Assembly: GCA_018343915.1 (NCBI GenBank)
Contig: JABRWF010000001.1
Span: forward strand, 5,208,001-5,272,000
From: Agroathelia rolfsii
Taxonomy: Eukaryota; Basidiomycota; Agaricomycetes; Amylocorticiales; Amylocorticiaceae
Reading direction: 5' to 3'
DNA length: 64,000 nucleotides
This document shows positions 35,108 through 47,526 of this stretch, one piece after another. The notes beneath the pieces are model-generated. The model saw nothing but the letters and a program-made list of their open reading frames with translations, searched no databases and was not told the DNA's origin. A program made the translations under genes and the position numbers. The number at the start of each line of letters is the position of its first letter. Position 1 is the first letter of the stretch.

Positions 35108-37029
35108 GTTTTTTTTAAAAAAAAAATTGCTTTGGGGGGTTGTGTGTGTGTGGGGGGTGTGTGTGTGTGTTAGGTGAGGAGGGGCTTGGGTCGCTCGAAG
35201 GCCCTAATTTTATAGAACATAGGATAGGAGATGGGATAGGAGGACAGACGAGACTTTGCGTATGTAAAGGGGTATAACACCGCCCCAAGATAGGGATAGA
35301 CGGATTTCAAGGAGAAAGGAGTGTTCTCGACCAGTTGCGCAAGGAATATCTTGTACTTACATGTAGCAGACTGTACTTTTTGACCATCACACCCGGAATT
35401 GTCAGTGTTCACTTGCAATCAACAGAAAAGAAGACGTTGAAGGGGCTATAAAACCTTGCATGGGTCCACCACGACTTCACGAATGAACACCAGAAGAGGC
35501 CAGGTACACCTCCTAGACCCCTTTACATCCAGCCACGAATATCACACGATCGAACGCCCTCCTAAATTTGGATTTTTAGGGAGAAGAGGAGGAGGCTGGA
35601 GTGCAGATAGCCAGCCTCCGCGATTGACAAGCCGAAAACCGTGCAAGTCAGCATGCCAGTGCGGACAAGTTGTCGGGGTCAAACCCATTTCTTGTTGCGA
35701 TTCAAGGCTGCGCTTGAGAGAATCTCCTTTGGCCCAGATGTTTTAATCGAGTGCTTGGTTTTTTTTCTTTCTCCTGGTTATCGAGTAAAGAATAATGTCA
35801 TTGGTCACGGTACGGTGCAGAGAGCTGGTGGTCACGGCCACATTTGACCATGACGCGCAACAGGTTGGCTCGAAGCAATCTAAGATTCTGAGCAAAGGGT
35901 CATCTTGGCACTGCCGCTTCATCCAGCTTTGCTTTGCCATCAGCCGCCATCAGCTCCAAACCAGCCACCGCTCTGTAGGCTGACCATGATCCATGAGCCT
36001 GCAAGTGTGTTTGTGTAATCGCAATAATAAACTCGGTCATTGAACCTAGGCTCATGTGCTAGCTAGGCCAAGAGTTAGTGCGACAATGCGAGTAAGGAGA
36101 AAGCATGCCCGCCTGGGGAGTGCCTGGGGGAAAGGTCGAGGTGAGCAGCGATGGGTGAGTGGGGCCACCTCGCTGCCTCATCTGCCACGGCCTGCTACCA
36201 GACCATGCTAGATACAAGAGAGTGTGTGGTTGCTAACCTGTGGGTACGGGGCGCGTGCTCATCTTTTACTCTGTGTGTGGGATGCTTTGGACACCACGAC
36301 ATGTGTTGTGAATCAAGCAATTGCCCTGGATGGGCTGAATAGATTTAAGAAATGAAAGATTTTACATGCATCGACAGTAGAGGGAAGGTAGACATGGTAA
36401 AAGGGTCGTAGTGAGTTTAAATGCGCAAAAGAGGGGGAGGGATGTATCAGGAGATGGATTAGTGATAGTATTTTGGGGGATAGGAATATGATTTTCAGAA
36501 ATAAAGAAGGGAGGTGAAGAGACGAGCATGAGAAAGGCTCGATGGGCAAGTGTAAACGAAAGAGCGAGCGTAGTCGGTGCTGGCAACCGCAGATAGAAGG
36601 AGGTGCAGCTGGTCAGCGCTGGGATGCGTAGGCCAAAGACACCACTTTGCACCGACATCGTGCCTTCAAAGCGCAAAGCACACATCAACAGACGACGTAG
36701 TATGCTGGGGAATGGTAATAGCATGATGGATTCAATAGCGCGCTCTCTGCACCACAGCTTGTAATTCAACAAGTGTGGCCTAAAGGGACTTTGGGCTAAC
36801 AAATACCATAGGCTATGTGTAAAGGATGTGGCCGCTACTCATGAAATAACAATCTGACTGGGCTGGGGTAACATGTTCCTAGAAACAGGGGCTGCAAGGA
36901 CCATTTTGGCCTTAGCGTCACACTATGCTTGTATTCTCAATTCTTCGCACAGCCGGTATATTATCGCGGGATGATCCAAATAGCTGCCGGTAAATACGTG
37001 GAGGGAACTGGACTTATAAGATTGTGTTG
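35108..37029. other. Intergenic, microsatellite, no gene recognised
   Basis: About 1.9 kb. It contains a G-rich (GT)n microsatellite at about 35,138-35,171, immediately upstream of the acidic-protein gene. Short open frames (for example minus strand 36362-36802) lack domains. No RNA gene recognised. Confidence 0.45.
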
Positions 37030-37852
37030 CTTCTTTTGTTTGTATAGTTTTAATACGCGGTGTTGATGGGAGGCTTACACAGAAAAATATTTGATACAGG
37101 AATGAAGTGATTGGGTAGAAGAGGAGATCGAGAACGCATCAACGGAAGGTATGGGTTAGAATTGAAAGTTGAGGTCTGGAAGTAAAGTCCAAGAAAACAA
37201 GGAACTACGGAAGGCGAGCATGAAGAGATCTAGTAATAGAGCTGTTATTGTCGGTGCAAGTACAAAGCACACATGAACAAACCTTCGGAAGCAGCTGCCT
37301 CCGAGTCAGACTTTTAATATATATTCTTTCCAGCGACAACTCAAAATACACAAGCTCCGTCAAAGACCAAACTGTTACCATATTCTGAATCTACCCAAAG
37401 CTCACCGGCACTCACCCGTCCGGTCTGAGTGTATTCTCAACATGAACGACTTCTTGGGGTTGAGCCCCCGATCTACCACGATAGCCGCAAAATACGACTT
37501 GAATAGCGAATAGCAGAGAAGGCTCTACTGAGTGCATCGTAATGACTTCATCAAACCTGGGTCGTGACTGATATATCATATTCCCGCAAGCGGTCGAGTA
37601 ATACAAGGAAAGGCCGTTTGCGAAGCTTTGCCCCAGCAGTTGTGTTACTGAGGTCCGAGAGCATGAGTAGGACCTACCAAACCGGGGTTAATGATGCAGG
37701 CATTCCATTCAGGGTAGGTGATACTGAGGGCACCTATCAGCTTCTATACATTAAACTCTTCTGCCACGCCCGCATCGCATGTCCGACTAGGGCCCATAAA
37801 TTACTGTTCCCCATCATTATAGGAGTTCGCCGTCTCTAGTTTCTCTACTATC

Positions 37853-40800
37853 ATGCAGTCGACTTCAAATGCTCAAAAGTATGGTTTGCGCATTTCAGGT
37901 CCGAGCAGACCTTCCATCTCAAGCTACAATTACTCGTACCTCATGCAAATATACAGATATATCTTGCAACGGCCTTCCTCGCGTGGGAAGGGTACGATTT
38001 TTACAGCATTCAGGATCCTTCTATATCGCGGCCACCATTGCAGGAGTTACTCGACGTACAGACTTGGCTCAGCCGTCAGACAATCCTTCATAGGACCAGC
38101 CTCTGAACTTGTCAGTTCATAATTTATTATATCTAATTCTACAGAACTCATGTTTCGACAGCGATCTTGAAGGAGAGGGGAAACTCTCGATCCAGGTCGT
38201 CGATCAACACCGGCCTGGTAAACCAAAGGTAGTCGGTGAGCTAATGTCGCCGATTGAGATCGCCGGAGACTTTCAAGATACAAAAAGTGGGACCTGTCTA
38301 TTCCTATCGATTTTCGAACTGCTTACTGATGATGTTCTCGCATAGGTTTCAAGGAGCAACCTCTTGTTCAGAAAGCAAAGAAAAAGGCCGGCACCGTTAG
38401 CTTCACGGTTACACGATTGAATTACCCCGATGGATCGGAATCGGTGCATACGCAAATGCAACTGGCGGGCGCTAGTACCAGCAAAGTGGAGAAAGTGGCC
38501 AAGACGGCGGGCGCCCTGGGATGTTTGGCTGAAGCGGACGAAACGATCGAGGATGCTGCGAAACTGGCTGAGCCTTGGAAGCCATTGATGAAGAGGGTGG
38601 GGATACTGGTCAAGATTGGAAACGAGATAGCCAGGGTGAGTTTTGACTCAACCGCATTTTAATTCAGTTCTAATCGCTCTTGTATTTTTTTTTTTCAGAT
38701 TCATCCGTACCTTCAGATGGTTTGGTCGGTTTTGTCGCCCGCTCTCAAGGTACGCATTTGAATATTGAATGTCACATCGTCTAGTAATGAACTATGTATA
38801 GGCTATCGAGGAACAAGTAAAAAGAGACGAGGAGATTATTGAGCTGCTCGATGCGATGAATGCCGTATACGATTTTGTGGATTACACCAAGTCATTGCGA
38901 CCCGAGGATCTCGGAGACATCCGCAAGGAAATAATCAAGAAGATTCTACAGCAGACATACGACTGCGCATGGTTCATTCGTGATTACACTTCCCGTGGAT
39001 TCTGTGAGTTGTTTTTCCTCGGAGTACTAGCTGATTAGCTAACAGTCTACTAGTTCGGCGCGGTCTCGTTGGTACAATGAGCGATCATGACTCGATCGTG
39101 AAACAATACATCGCTACGTTCAGCCAACTCAAGACATGCTTTCAAGACAAAAGCTTCGTGGATGTCGAGATCACCGTTCATAGGACACTAGCAGTAGTGC
39201 AGGAAATCCGTAAGAAGGCTGTTTCAATTATTGCGTATACCGATCTCATGAAAGTCAGATAACGATCAAATACTTAACGATATGGCTTATGCAAAGGGCC
39301 AAGGTCCCCCCAAGGAATGCTTACCTGGAACGTGCGGGGGGGTGTTGGCCAAAATCATCGAGTGGATCCATCGCCCGTCGCCATCTCCAGAAGAACCCGA
39401 GCCGTGCGTTTACTGGCTTTACGGTGTTGCTGGCTGCGGCAAATCGGCTATTGCGTCTACAATCACCCAGCAGTTCAGGGATGCACAGCGCTGCGCTTGG
39501 TACTTCTTCGATGCTTCTAGACAAACCGAAGCAGGGCCACGGCAGATGTTCAGCACGCTTTCATGTACGCTGGCAGACCTGGACGACAAATGGCGAGAAT
39601 CTTTGGTGAACGTCGTTAAGAAATCCCGAGATCTACAGACAACTCTCAATGTGAAGGAGCAATTCGAAAACGTATTCTTGAAACCAGCGAAGGGGTTTAA
39701 CCCTATTGGACCTATCGTAGTTGTAATCGACGCGCTGGACGAATGTGGGTCAAAACAGGACCGGGCGCTACTCCTACAGATGCTTGCTCGACTCGACAAA
39801 CTAGGCCAACTAGGGCATTTTCGATTTCTTATTACATCACGTCCCAAAGAAGATATACGGGAAGCTCTAGAAGGCAAACCCTGGGTCATTTCGGAAGACC
39901 TTACGAAGACCGACAAGTCCTTGACCGACAGCGACATTCGTCTGTACGTTAGGATGGAGCTGTCTAAGGAACAAGAATTAAGGCAGGAATTCAGCGAAGA
40001 TCCGGTGGACGTAATCGTGTCACGTGCTGGTCATCTATTCCAGTGGGCATTCGTCGCGTGCAGCTTCATCAGAGGCACTTATGAATTTGGCGTCGATCCT
40101 GTGAAACGATATGAAAGTCTTCGCGATGATCGTGCAGATGCTAGCCTGGATAGGCTTGACGAACTATACACCAAAGTGCTGAAAGGGTTGTACGGATCTG
40201 GGGAGAAAAACGACAAAATCGCGTTATTCCGCAAGGTTCTTGGGAGGGTCCTATCTGTGCGAGAGCCATTGTCGTTGAACGCCCTCACGCAACTGCGATC
40301 CGAAAAAGAAGGCGAGAGAGAACTCGAACGGATCCTATGCTCCCTAGGCTCGTTGCTTAGGGGTGTCGACCGTAACAATCGTCGCGAACCGATTCAACCA
40401 CTGCATGCTTCCTTCATCGATTTTCTCATTGATCCTAAGCGAAGTCGGGATTTCCACATTGAGGCGAGATCGGAAGATAAGGTGCTGGCTCGTTCATCTT
40501 TGCGAGTTATGAGCGACGGCTTACGATTCAACATATGCGACCTGGAAACATTATACACTCGCAATCGAGACGTCAAAAATCTATTGGAGCGCGTTGAACA
40601 GAACATCCCGGAGCATCTTGCGTATGCGTGCCGATATTTTGCGGATCATCTGAGAAACTACCAAGATGGCGAAGCAATGCACCAGTCAATCCTTGAATTC
40701 TTGCGGGAGAAGCTTCTTTTCTGGCTTGAAGCTCTGAGCTTACTGAAAAACATCTCGCGAGCATTAATGGAGCTATTAATGCTACAGATGTGGATTAAGG

Positions 40801-42612
40801 TATGAAAAGCTGTTAATTAGAAGTGTGCAAATATTGAAAAAGAAATTAATAGAAAAATATGCCGGACGAGAAAGTAGAGTTACTTGTAGACAATGCTATA
40901 CGATACGTACGGGCATATGGCGGAATGATGGAGATGAGCACACCACATATCTATTTGTCGTCAAATGGCTTAATCCCTTGAAATTCGCCACTGTATGACA
41001 TTTACGCCAGTCACTACCCAGGCGGGATCCAAGTAGCCTCCGATGGTGGAGGAACTATTGAATGGGCGTCGATGCTATTGCAAATCCAAACCCCTGCACG
41101 TGTTAATGCGGTAGGATTCTCACCTGATGGTAAACTCGTCGTCTCCGGCTCTTCTGACTTAACTGTTCGGGTCTGGGACGCCTACACAGGCTAGCCAGTT
41201 GGTCATCCATTCCAAGGTCACACCAATTGGGTTACATCGGTGGGATTCTCGCATGATGGCAAACTCGTCGTCTCCGGCTCTTATGACGAGACTGTTCGGG
41301 TCTGGGACGCCTACACAGGCCAGCCAGTTGGTCATCCATTCCAAGGTCACACCAGCGTTGTTACATCAGTGGGATTCTCGCATGATGGCAAACTCGTCGT
41401 CTCCGGCTCTTATGATAAGACTGTTCGGGTCTGGGATGCCCACACAGGCCAGCTAGTTGGTCATCCATTCCAAGGTCACACCGGCGAAGTCACATCGGTG
41501 GAATTCTCGCATGATGGCAAACTCATCATCTCCGGCTCTTCTGACTTAACTGTTCGGGTCTGGGACGCCCACACAGGTCAGTTAGTTGGTCATCCATTCC
41601 AAGGTCACACCCGCGTCATCACATCGGTGGGATTCTCGCATGATGGCAAACTCGTTGTCTCCGGCTCTTGTGATGAGACTGTTCGGGTCTGGGATGCCTA
41701 CACAGGCCAGCCAGTTGGACATCTATTCCGAGGTCACACTCGCGCAGTCACATCGGTGGGATTCTCACATGATGGCAAACTCGTTGTCTCCGGCTCAGAT
41801 GACAAGACTGTTTGGGTCTGGGACGCTTACACAGGCCAGCTAGTTGGTCATCCATTCCAAGGTCACACCGGCGAAGTTACATCGGTGGGATTCTCGCATG
41901 ATGGCAAACTCGTCGTCTCCGGCTCAAATGACTCGACTGTTCAGGTCTGGGACGCTTATACGAGTTGGCTAATTAGTAATCCACTCCAAGCCCATGCTGA
42001 TCCAGTTACATCGGTGGCATTTTCCTCTAATAGCAATCTTATTGTCTCTGCTTCCCAGGACTCAACAATACATGTCTGGGATATAGATCCCTCTACAAGT
42101 AAATTTATTTGTCTTTCTCTAACTCGTCTTTCTTGAAACTAATATATTAAACTGGTCTTTAGCATCACTTTTACCCAAAAGTAATTCTACTTCTCTAATG
42201 CCTATTTCTACACCCGACAATCGCTATGATTCCCAAAGTTTAGATTACGCAGGTATGTATTTTTTGTCATGCTATATATATTTCCTTATTATCTTTTCTC
42301 ATATATTGTGCTATACTTATATTTATCCTGTTCTCTAGGTATAATGCTTTATTTTCCATTCTGTACTTTAATCTAACCTTAGCTGCTTATACTTGCTTTT
42401 TTCCCCTAGTAAGCTACACCGATTCGTCCAAAATTGATATTGATGGATGGATTCTTGGACCATCTGGCCAGCTTCTATTCTGGGTTCCGCCAACCTATCG
42501 CCTAAATCTCTGGAGGCCTAGTAATATTGCTGTTATAGGTCCAAACTCACTAAAGCTAGATTTATCAGGATTTGTTCATGGCGTGAACTGGCGACAATGC
42601 CACAAGTTATAG
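37853..42612 (+). pseudogene. NACHT-WD40 STAND receptor copy B, three stops
   Basis: Same exon plan as NLR-A, beginning MQSTSNAQKYGLRIS and ending at TAG 42610-42612. In-frame stops lie at 38091-38093 (TAG where A has TGG), 40979-40981 (TGA where A has CGA) and 41192-41194 (TAG where A has CAG). The NACHT exon itself is open from 39,282 to the intron at 40,802, with Walker A GVAGCGKS and Walker B VVIDALDE. A run of seven WD40 units from 41,240 is also open. A truncated or alternatively started product cannot be excluded, but full-length protein is not possible without readthrough. Eight WD40 units are present against seven in A. Confidence 0.85.
41100..42085 (+). repeat. WD40-encoding tandem repeat of NLR-B, eight units
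   Basis: 129-bp units as in NLR-A. After GHT the units read NWV, SVV, GEV, RVI, RAV, GEV; after SGS they read SDL, YDE, YDK, SDL, CDE, DDK, NDS. Several units carry CAGCTAGTTGG where A has CAGCCAGTTGG, a C-to-T change. The copy number differs from A, as expected from unequal exchange. Confidence 0.88.
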
Positions 42613-43081
42613 TCTCTTCCCGCTTCTCTATTCGAAGTATAGGCATCTAATGTATTTTTCTACTTACATTAGTAGTATTTGTTTGAATTTTATTTGTCTT
42701 ACTCTCTCAAATTTTCCTATTTACCTATCAATTTCTATTTCATTACTTAAAAGGTAATACTCCGGTGTAGTGCTGGAGCGACTAATTGAAGTTTTTTTTT
42801 GAGCACATTGTCTAGAAATTGCAGTACTATCAAAGTTTGAGTTTCTTCCTGTATACCATGCTATACTGTCTTGTTAAAATTTGACGCGCATGCAGCCTAA
42901 TTCAGATAACACACTGGATCGACTACGTTATAAAGGTACAAACGCATATGGTACAACGAGTAAAATCTACATGTATATATAGTAAAATTCACGAAAGAGA
43001 AAAGAGCACCGAGTACGGAGCTAAGACAAAAGTGGATCGACAATGCTTGCCAAGGTGTCTCAAATATTCGGATTCAAAATA
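42613..43081. other. NLR-B downstream region
   Basis: The first 260 bases are shared with the NLR-A flank; the rest is unrecognised. It ends at the TA that precedes the Tigger-like end. Confidence 0.5.
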
Positions 43082-43900
43082 CAGTTGAACTCCCCATAAA
43101 GAATGACCCCCAAACTGAATGGTAAGTGAGGTGTCCCGAGTTGCTTTGAAGGGATTTGGGAGCCATAAGAAATATTGTTTATTAAATTTCTAAATCTGCG
43201 CACGGGCCGATAAGGAATATTTTTCGGAAGCAAATGTGCAGTATAATTTCATTATGTGTAAGCAAGTGTAGCTAATACGACAGGCATGCAGCTGTCCTTT
43301 TGAAAACTGAATCTAACTGTCCAGTGCTAGAATGGTGGCCTCATGAATATGGAGTGACGGTGACATACCAGAAATGCACACGGCAGCAACAGCGCCCATA
43401 GACTAACCACAGTGAGTGTCCCATGCCGCTCGCTGCCATGTAAGCTTTAGGTAAGTCACACTGCCATGTTGCTTCAATGAGGTTGACATGAGGTCACTCT
43501 CCAGAGCACTGGACAGTTAGATCCAATTGGTAAAGGACAGTTGCTTGCCCATCATGTAAGGGACTATGCCGTAGTATAACTTAAGTAGCAGCTTTCTATA
43601 ACATACAACGCCCACAGAACAACCAAATCCAACCAAGCATGGCCAAAGGCAGAGCAAAGCATGGTCCTTATAGACGGCAAAATGCAACTTGAACGCTTGA
43701 GCAACGCATCCAAATCCTTGACTGGCACTATCGATGAAGTTCTCTGTCCTGATAATGAGACGCAGCTTGTGGAAGTGATTACAAACCAGGAGATTTTTGA
43801 AGCTGTAGTAGAGGTAGAGGGTGAAATAGTGCGGCGTGTTGCAGTCACGCTGGACGAGTCTAATCCGTCGAGTTTTCTTGCAGACCCCCTGTGACGACTG
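43082..43900 (+). mobile_element. Tigger/pogo-like element remnant, internally deleted
   Basis: After a TA dinucleotide (43080-43081) the sequence begins CAGTTGAACTCCCC, resembling the end of Tigger/pogo elements. At ATG 43639 a frame starts MAKGRAKHGPYRRQNAT, hits TGA, and continues TLEQRIQILDWHYR. This resembles the N-terminal CENP-B/HTH region of Tigger transposases. Only about 200 bases later another frame gives an acidic C-terminus-like stretch (NQEIFEAVVEVEGEIVRR), so most of the catalytic domain is missing. The right terminal repeat was not found and may lie beyond the copia insertion. Confidence 0.42.
43309..43528. repeat. Inverted-repeat (MITE-like) segment
   Basis: ATCTAACTGTCCAGTGCT near 43,310 is the inverted complement of AGCACTGGACAGTTAGAT near 43,505-43,525. 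Weaker inverted similarity extends inward (GGCCTCATG against the complement of CATGAGGTC). About 220 bp in total, non-coding, inside the Tigger-like remnant. No clear target duplication. Confidence 0.55.
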
Positions 43901-44027
43901 GTCACGAGACTGCCCCCTATATGATAGTCAGCGACACCACATTGTTAAGGCCTCGAATGGCTTCTCTCTAAAAGGGAATGATACCGGCGGGTAACGCGTG
44001 ACGTGAGAGAATCGAGCAGCACCGGAG

Positions 44028-44313
44028 TGTTGGATTTAAATCAGACAAGACGAATAAACACACAAGACACTATAGATTGTAGTACATGTAGATCATTCTT
44101 ATATACATGTAAAATACTAAATAATCGTAACAATCGATCTCTCGTGAATTGGCCATGACAGTAGGTAAAGAAAACAAGAAAAGAGAAGTACAGTAGAAAC
44201 ACAAAGAGATAGGAGAAACTCATACATACAGCAGAAGAACAAATAAGGAAACTTGCCTATAACAGGTGTTCGTTACATTCGTGATACGTCATGATAAGCT
44301 CGTGATTTCAACA
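44028..44313 (-). repeat. Copia 3' LTR
   Basis: 286 bp. On the plus strand it begins TGTTGGATTTAAATC and ends GATTTCAACA (terminal TGTTG/CAACA). The polypurine tract GGGGGAG (minus strand) adjoins it at 44314-44320. The flanking base run CGGAG (44023-44027) should recur beyond the 5' LTR outside the window. Confidence 0.75.
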
Positions 44314-44367
44314 CTCCCCCACAAATAAGCAATTTGTTAGAAAAGTGAAATTTGAAAAATAAAAAAC

Positions 44368-47300
44368 TCAATCCAAATAAAGTAATCCCATAGAATTTGC
44401 AAAATGCTTCTGTTTCATATTTGGTAATGCTTTCGTCAAAATATCCACTGTCATGTCTTCGGTGGGACAATAAGTCAAAATAACGTTACGATGCTTGATA
44501 TGGTATCTGATGAAATAATACTGTATGTTGATATATTTAGTTCGAGCATGATATCGATTGTCCTTCGCAAGTGCAATCGCTGACTGATTGTCACTGTGCA
44601 ATTGAATTGGTCCGAGTGTAGTGTGGAATATTTCCTCATATAGACTCCTGAGCCATAAAGCTTCCTTAGCGGTGGGCATTAAGGTGACATATTCCAATTC
44701 AGCAGTTGATAACGTGATTAGGCTTGCATGTTTAGATGACCATGAAATGGCGCTGCCGTTAAGCATGAATACATAGCCGCAAATTGGAAATCGGCCTTCG
44801 GTGGAGTTGCCATCGGCATCAGCATAGCCTCGGAATGCTTCTTCTTCTGTTTGTCCCAGAACAAGCCATAAATTCTTCATCCCTTTTAGGTACTGGTAGA
44901 TACACTTTAGTGCATTCCAATGAACTAAACCAGGATTTTTAGTAAATTTTGCAAGCTGTGAGCAAGCATATGTAATATCCAGCCTAGTTGCCATGGAAGC
45001 ATATTGTAAGGCGCCAAGTGCCTGAGCGTATGGCTTCTTTGACATCTCGGAGACTTCTTCAGCTATCATGGGGCAGTTATCGGCAGAAAGTTTGATCTGC
45101 AGATCCATAGGAATGGCGAGCAGCTTAGCATTGGCAAAACCATAGCGCTAAATAATATTCTCGATGTAGGCGTGCTGTGTGATGGCAATTGTGCGCTGTT
45201 TGAGGTCACGTTTGATTTCAATGCCTAGTAGCCAGTGAATTAGCCCAAGGGCAACAACCTGTATCTTAGATGCAAGGAATGTCTTGATTTCATTGACGAT
45301 CTTCTGTATGGAGGCTATAATCATCATGTCATCCACGTGAATGAATATAATGGCCATTGCATCATCAAAGTGACATGTGAATACAGCATGATCATACTTG
45401 CATTGGGTAAGTCTCCATTTGATAAGAATGCTATAGAGAACATTGTACCATCTTTAACCAGCTTGCTTTAACCCATATAAGGCAACTCGCAATTTCAGTA
45501 CTTGCCTGGGTTTCATGCCATTTAAGGTAATTCTGGGTGGAGCACACATGTAAATTTGCTCGTTTAGCTCTAAGACTCTATAGAGATAAGTGGATTTGAT
45601 GTTGACTTGCTCAATAAAATAATTTCGACGTGTGGCAATGGTGAGCAGCATGCGTATAGACTCCAATCTCACTACAGAGGTGTATGTTTCATCAGAATAA
45701 TAATCCACACCATCTGATTGAGTGAATCCTTGGGCTACTAATCTGGCACAATATCCAACAATTTCATTTTCCAGACCATATTTGATGATAAATACCCATC
45801 GGCAACCAACTATGTTAGTGCCATCTTTGGGAGTATTAATGAATAACCATGAGTCATGGGACTTTAATCTATTCAATTTGTCAGTTATGGCCTCTTTCCA
45901 TTTCAACCAGTCAGGCCAGTTCCGTGCTTCCCAAATAGTACGTGGGAACCCTTGCAGGTCAGAAGTGAATGCATCAATTAGTGATTCGAGATCTTGAGAT
46001 GTGACGAGTGAAATAGGAAAGTCAGGAGAAATGAATTCATCATCAAATTGGAACTCAGCGGCATCACGTAATCGCCTAGAAGGTACTCGAGTTTGTTTTC
46101 CTTCCAGAATGTCCAGATCCTTTGGCTTGGATATGATTGTTCTATGGTCATCGGATGACTTGAGTGGCCTAAAATTGATATCTAAATTATCTGGGTACTC
46201 CCCCACAATGGGCATTATGTCATTTAGAAAAATAATGTTTTGCTCAATCGAAATCTTGTTACCACTATATGCTTTAACTCAATAGACATGATGGCCATTG
46301 GATTCAGGGTTGAATCCGATCCAATTTCTGATATCTCCACGAGGATTCAATTTGTCAGGGTTATCGTTTTTAATGACGACAGGATTACCCCATGGGTGAA
46401 ATGCATTGATAGAAGGCAGCTTGCCAAAATGCTTCTGATATAGTGACATGCCTATAGTCCAATGATGTGATATGTTATATATGAGTGTCGCATGGCATAA
46501 TGCTTCACCCCATAGCCATTTTGGGAGTCTGGAAGTGATAAGGAATGTCCGAACCTTCTCAAAAAGGGTCCGGTGGATCCTTTCGGCAACTCCATTATAC
46601 TCCAGCATATCATGGACCATGAGCTTGTGCGTGACTCTGTTATTATCACAGAATTGCTGAAAAGGGGCAATAAATACACCATCATGATCTGATTGAATTG
46701 TGTGAATAACGATATTGTGAGAATTCTTCAGCTTCTTCATGACATTCTCAAATTGCTTGAAGGCTTCATCCTTGCTTCGCATAAGGGGAATGATTGCCCA
46801 TCTGGTTGTGTCATCAATAATAGTTAGTGAGTAGCGCTTCCTATCAGTGGTCTGAACCATAGCTGGACCCCATATGTCCAAATGCCAATGTTGGCCGAAT
46901 TTCGTCACTAATGGGGAGGTCTGCACAGGAGCAATCAGAGCATGTGTGATCTTGGCATGAGTGCATGTAATATATTGAAAATCTAAATTGCTTGTGACAT
47001 GGAATCCGGGTAGCTATTTCTGAGCAATCATAGCTTTAAGATAAGCAATGTTCATGTGACCCATTATTTCATGTAATTCCTTCAGTGTGACTGCTTGAAC
47101 GCCAGCGGATAAAGCAATAGCTTTGGGGATATGCCTAATATGGTAAAGCGTGCTCGATCTGTGCACTGTAGTAATGTGATAACCCTTTTTATTGAATAAT
47201 TGAATTTGATTCTTGCCACCTTCCCAAGACCATCCTATTGAGTCAAGAGCCCCTAATAAGATAAGGGTGTGTGGCATGTTCGGTGCATATAGCATGTCCC

Positions 47301-47526
47301 TGAGATAAATCATCTGGCCACCATTCACTTTAGGGAATTCAATCCTCATGTGACCAATCGTAGTGGCATGAAAAATTGTATTATTTGCAGTGCGAATAGG
47401 ACGTCCTCCTGGGATTTCGACCAATTTGGTAAGACACTCCTTATTAGGCATCATGTGTGACGATGCGCCGGAATCAAAAACATCGACATAATGCGTAGCA
47501 TTCGCTGTAACAGCGGCAATTTCGGA
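44368..47526 (-). pseudogene. Copia pol (protease, integrase, RT, RNase H), degenerate
   Basis: In transcript order: protease DSGASSHMM near 47,460; a GAG-pre-integrase LHEIMGHMN block; integrase core with Asp (HLDIWGP), Asp (IQSDHDG) and Glu (GVAERIHRT) at 46,926-46,279; RT with VARLVAQGF-like sequence, GLKQAG and HVDDM (45,300); RNase H with YADADGNSTEGR and HSDNQSAIALAKD. Stops interrupt it, for example after GLKQAG (45,453) and before RYGFANAK (45,147). The RT motif normally F/VDVKSAYL reads VNIKSTYL, losing a catalytic Asp. Not functional. Confidence 0.88.

Larger units (their letters stand above)
37030..42872. repeat. NLR segmental duplication, copy B
   Basis: Partner of about 20,310-26,172. 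The first 820 bases are upstream sequence without a gene, moderately similar to the NLR-A upstream region. The 3' flank aligns to about 42,872 and then diverges. Confidence 0.75.

Noticed and set aside
36313..36802. Overlapping minus-strand frames of up to 146 codons
   Set aside because: No domain, no paralogue, and composition typical of non-coding pyrimidine-rich sequence.
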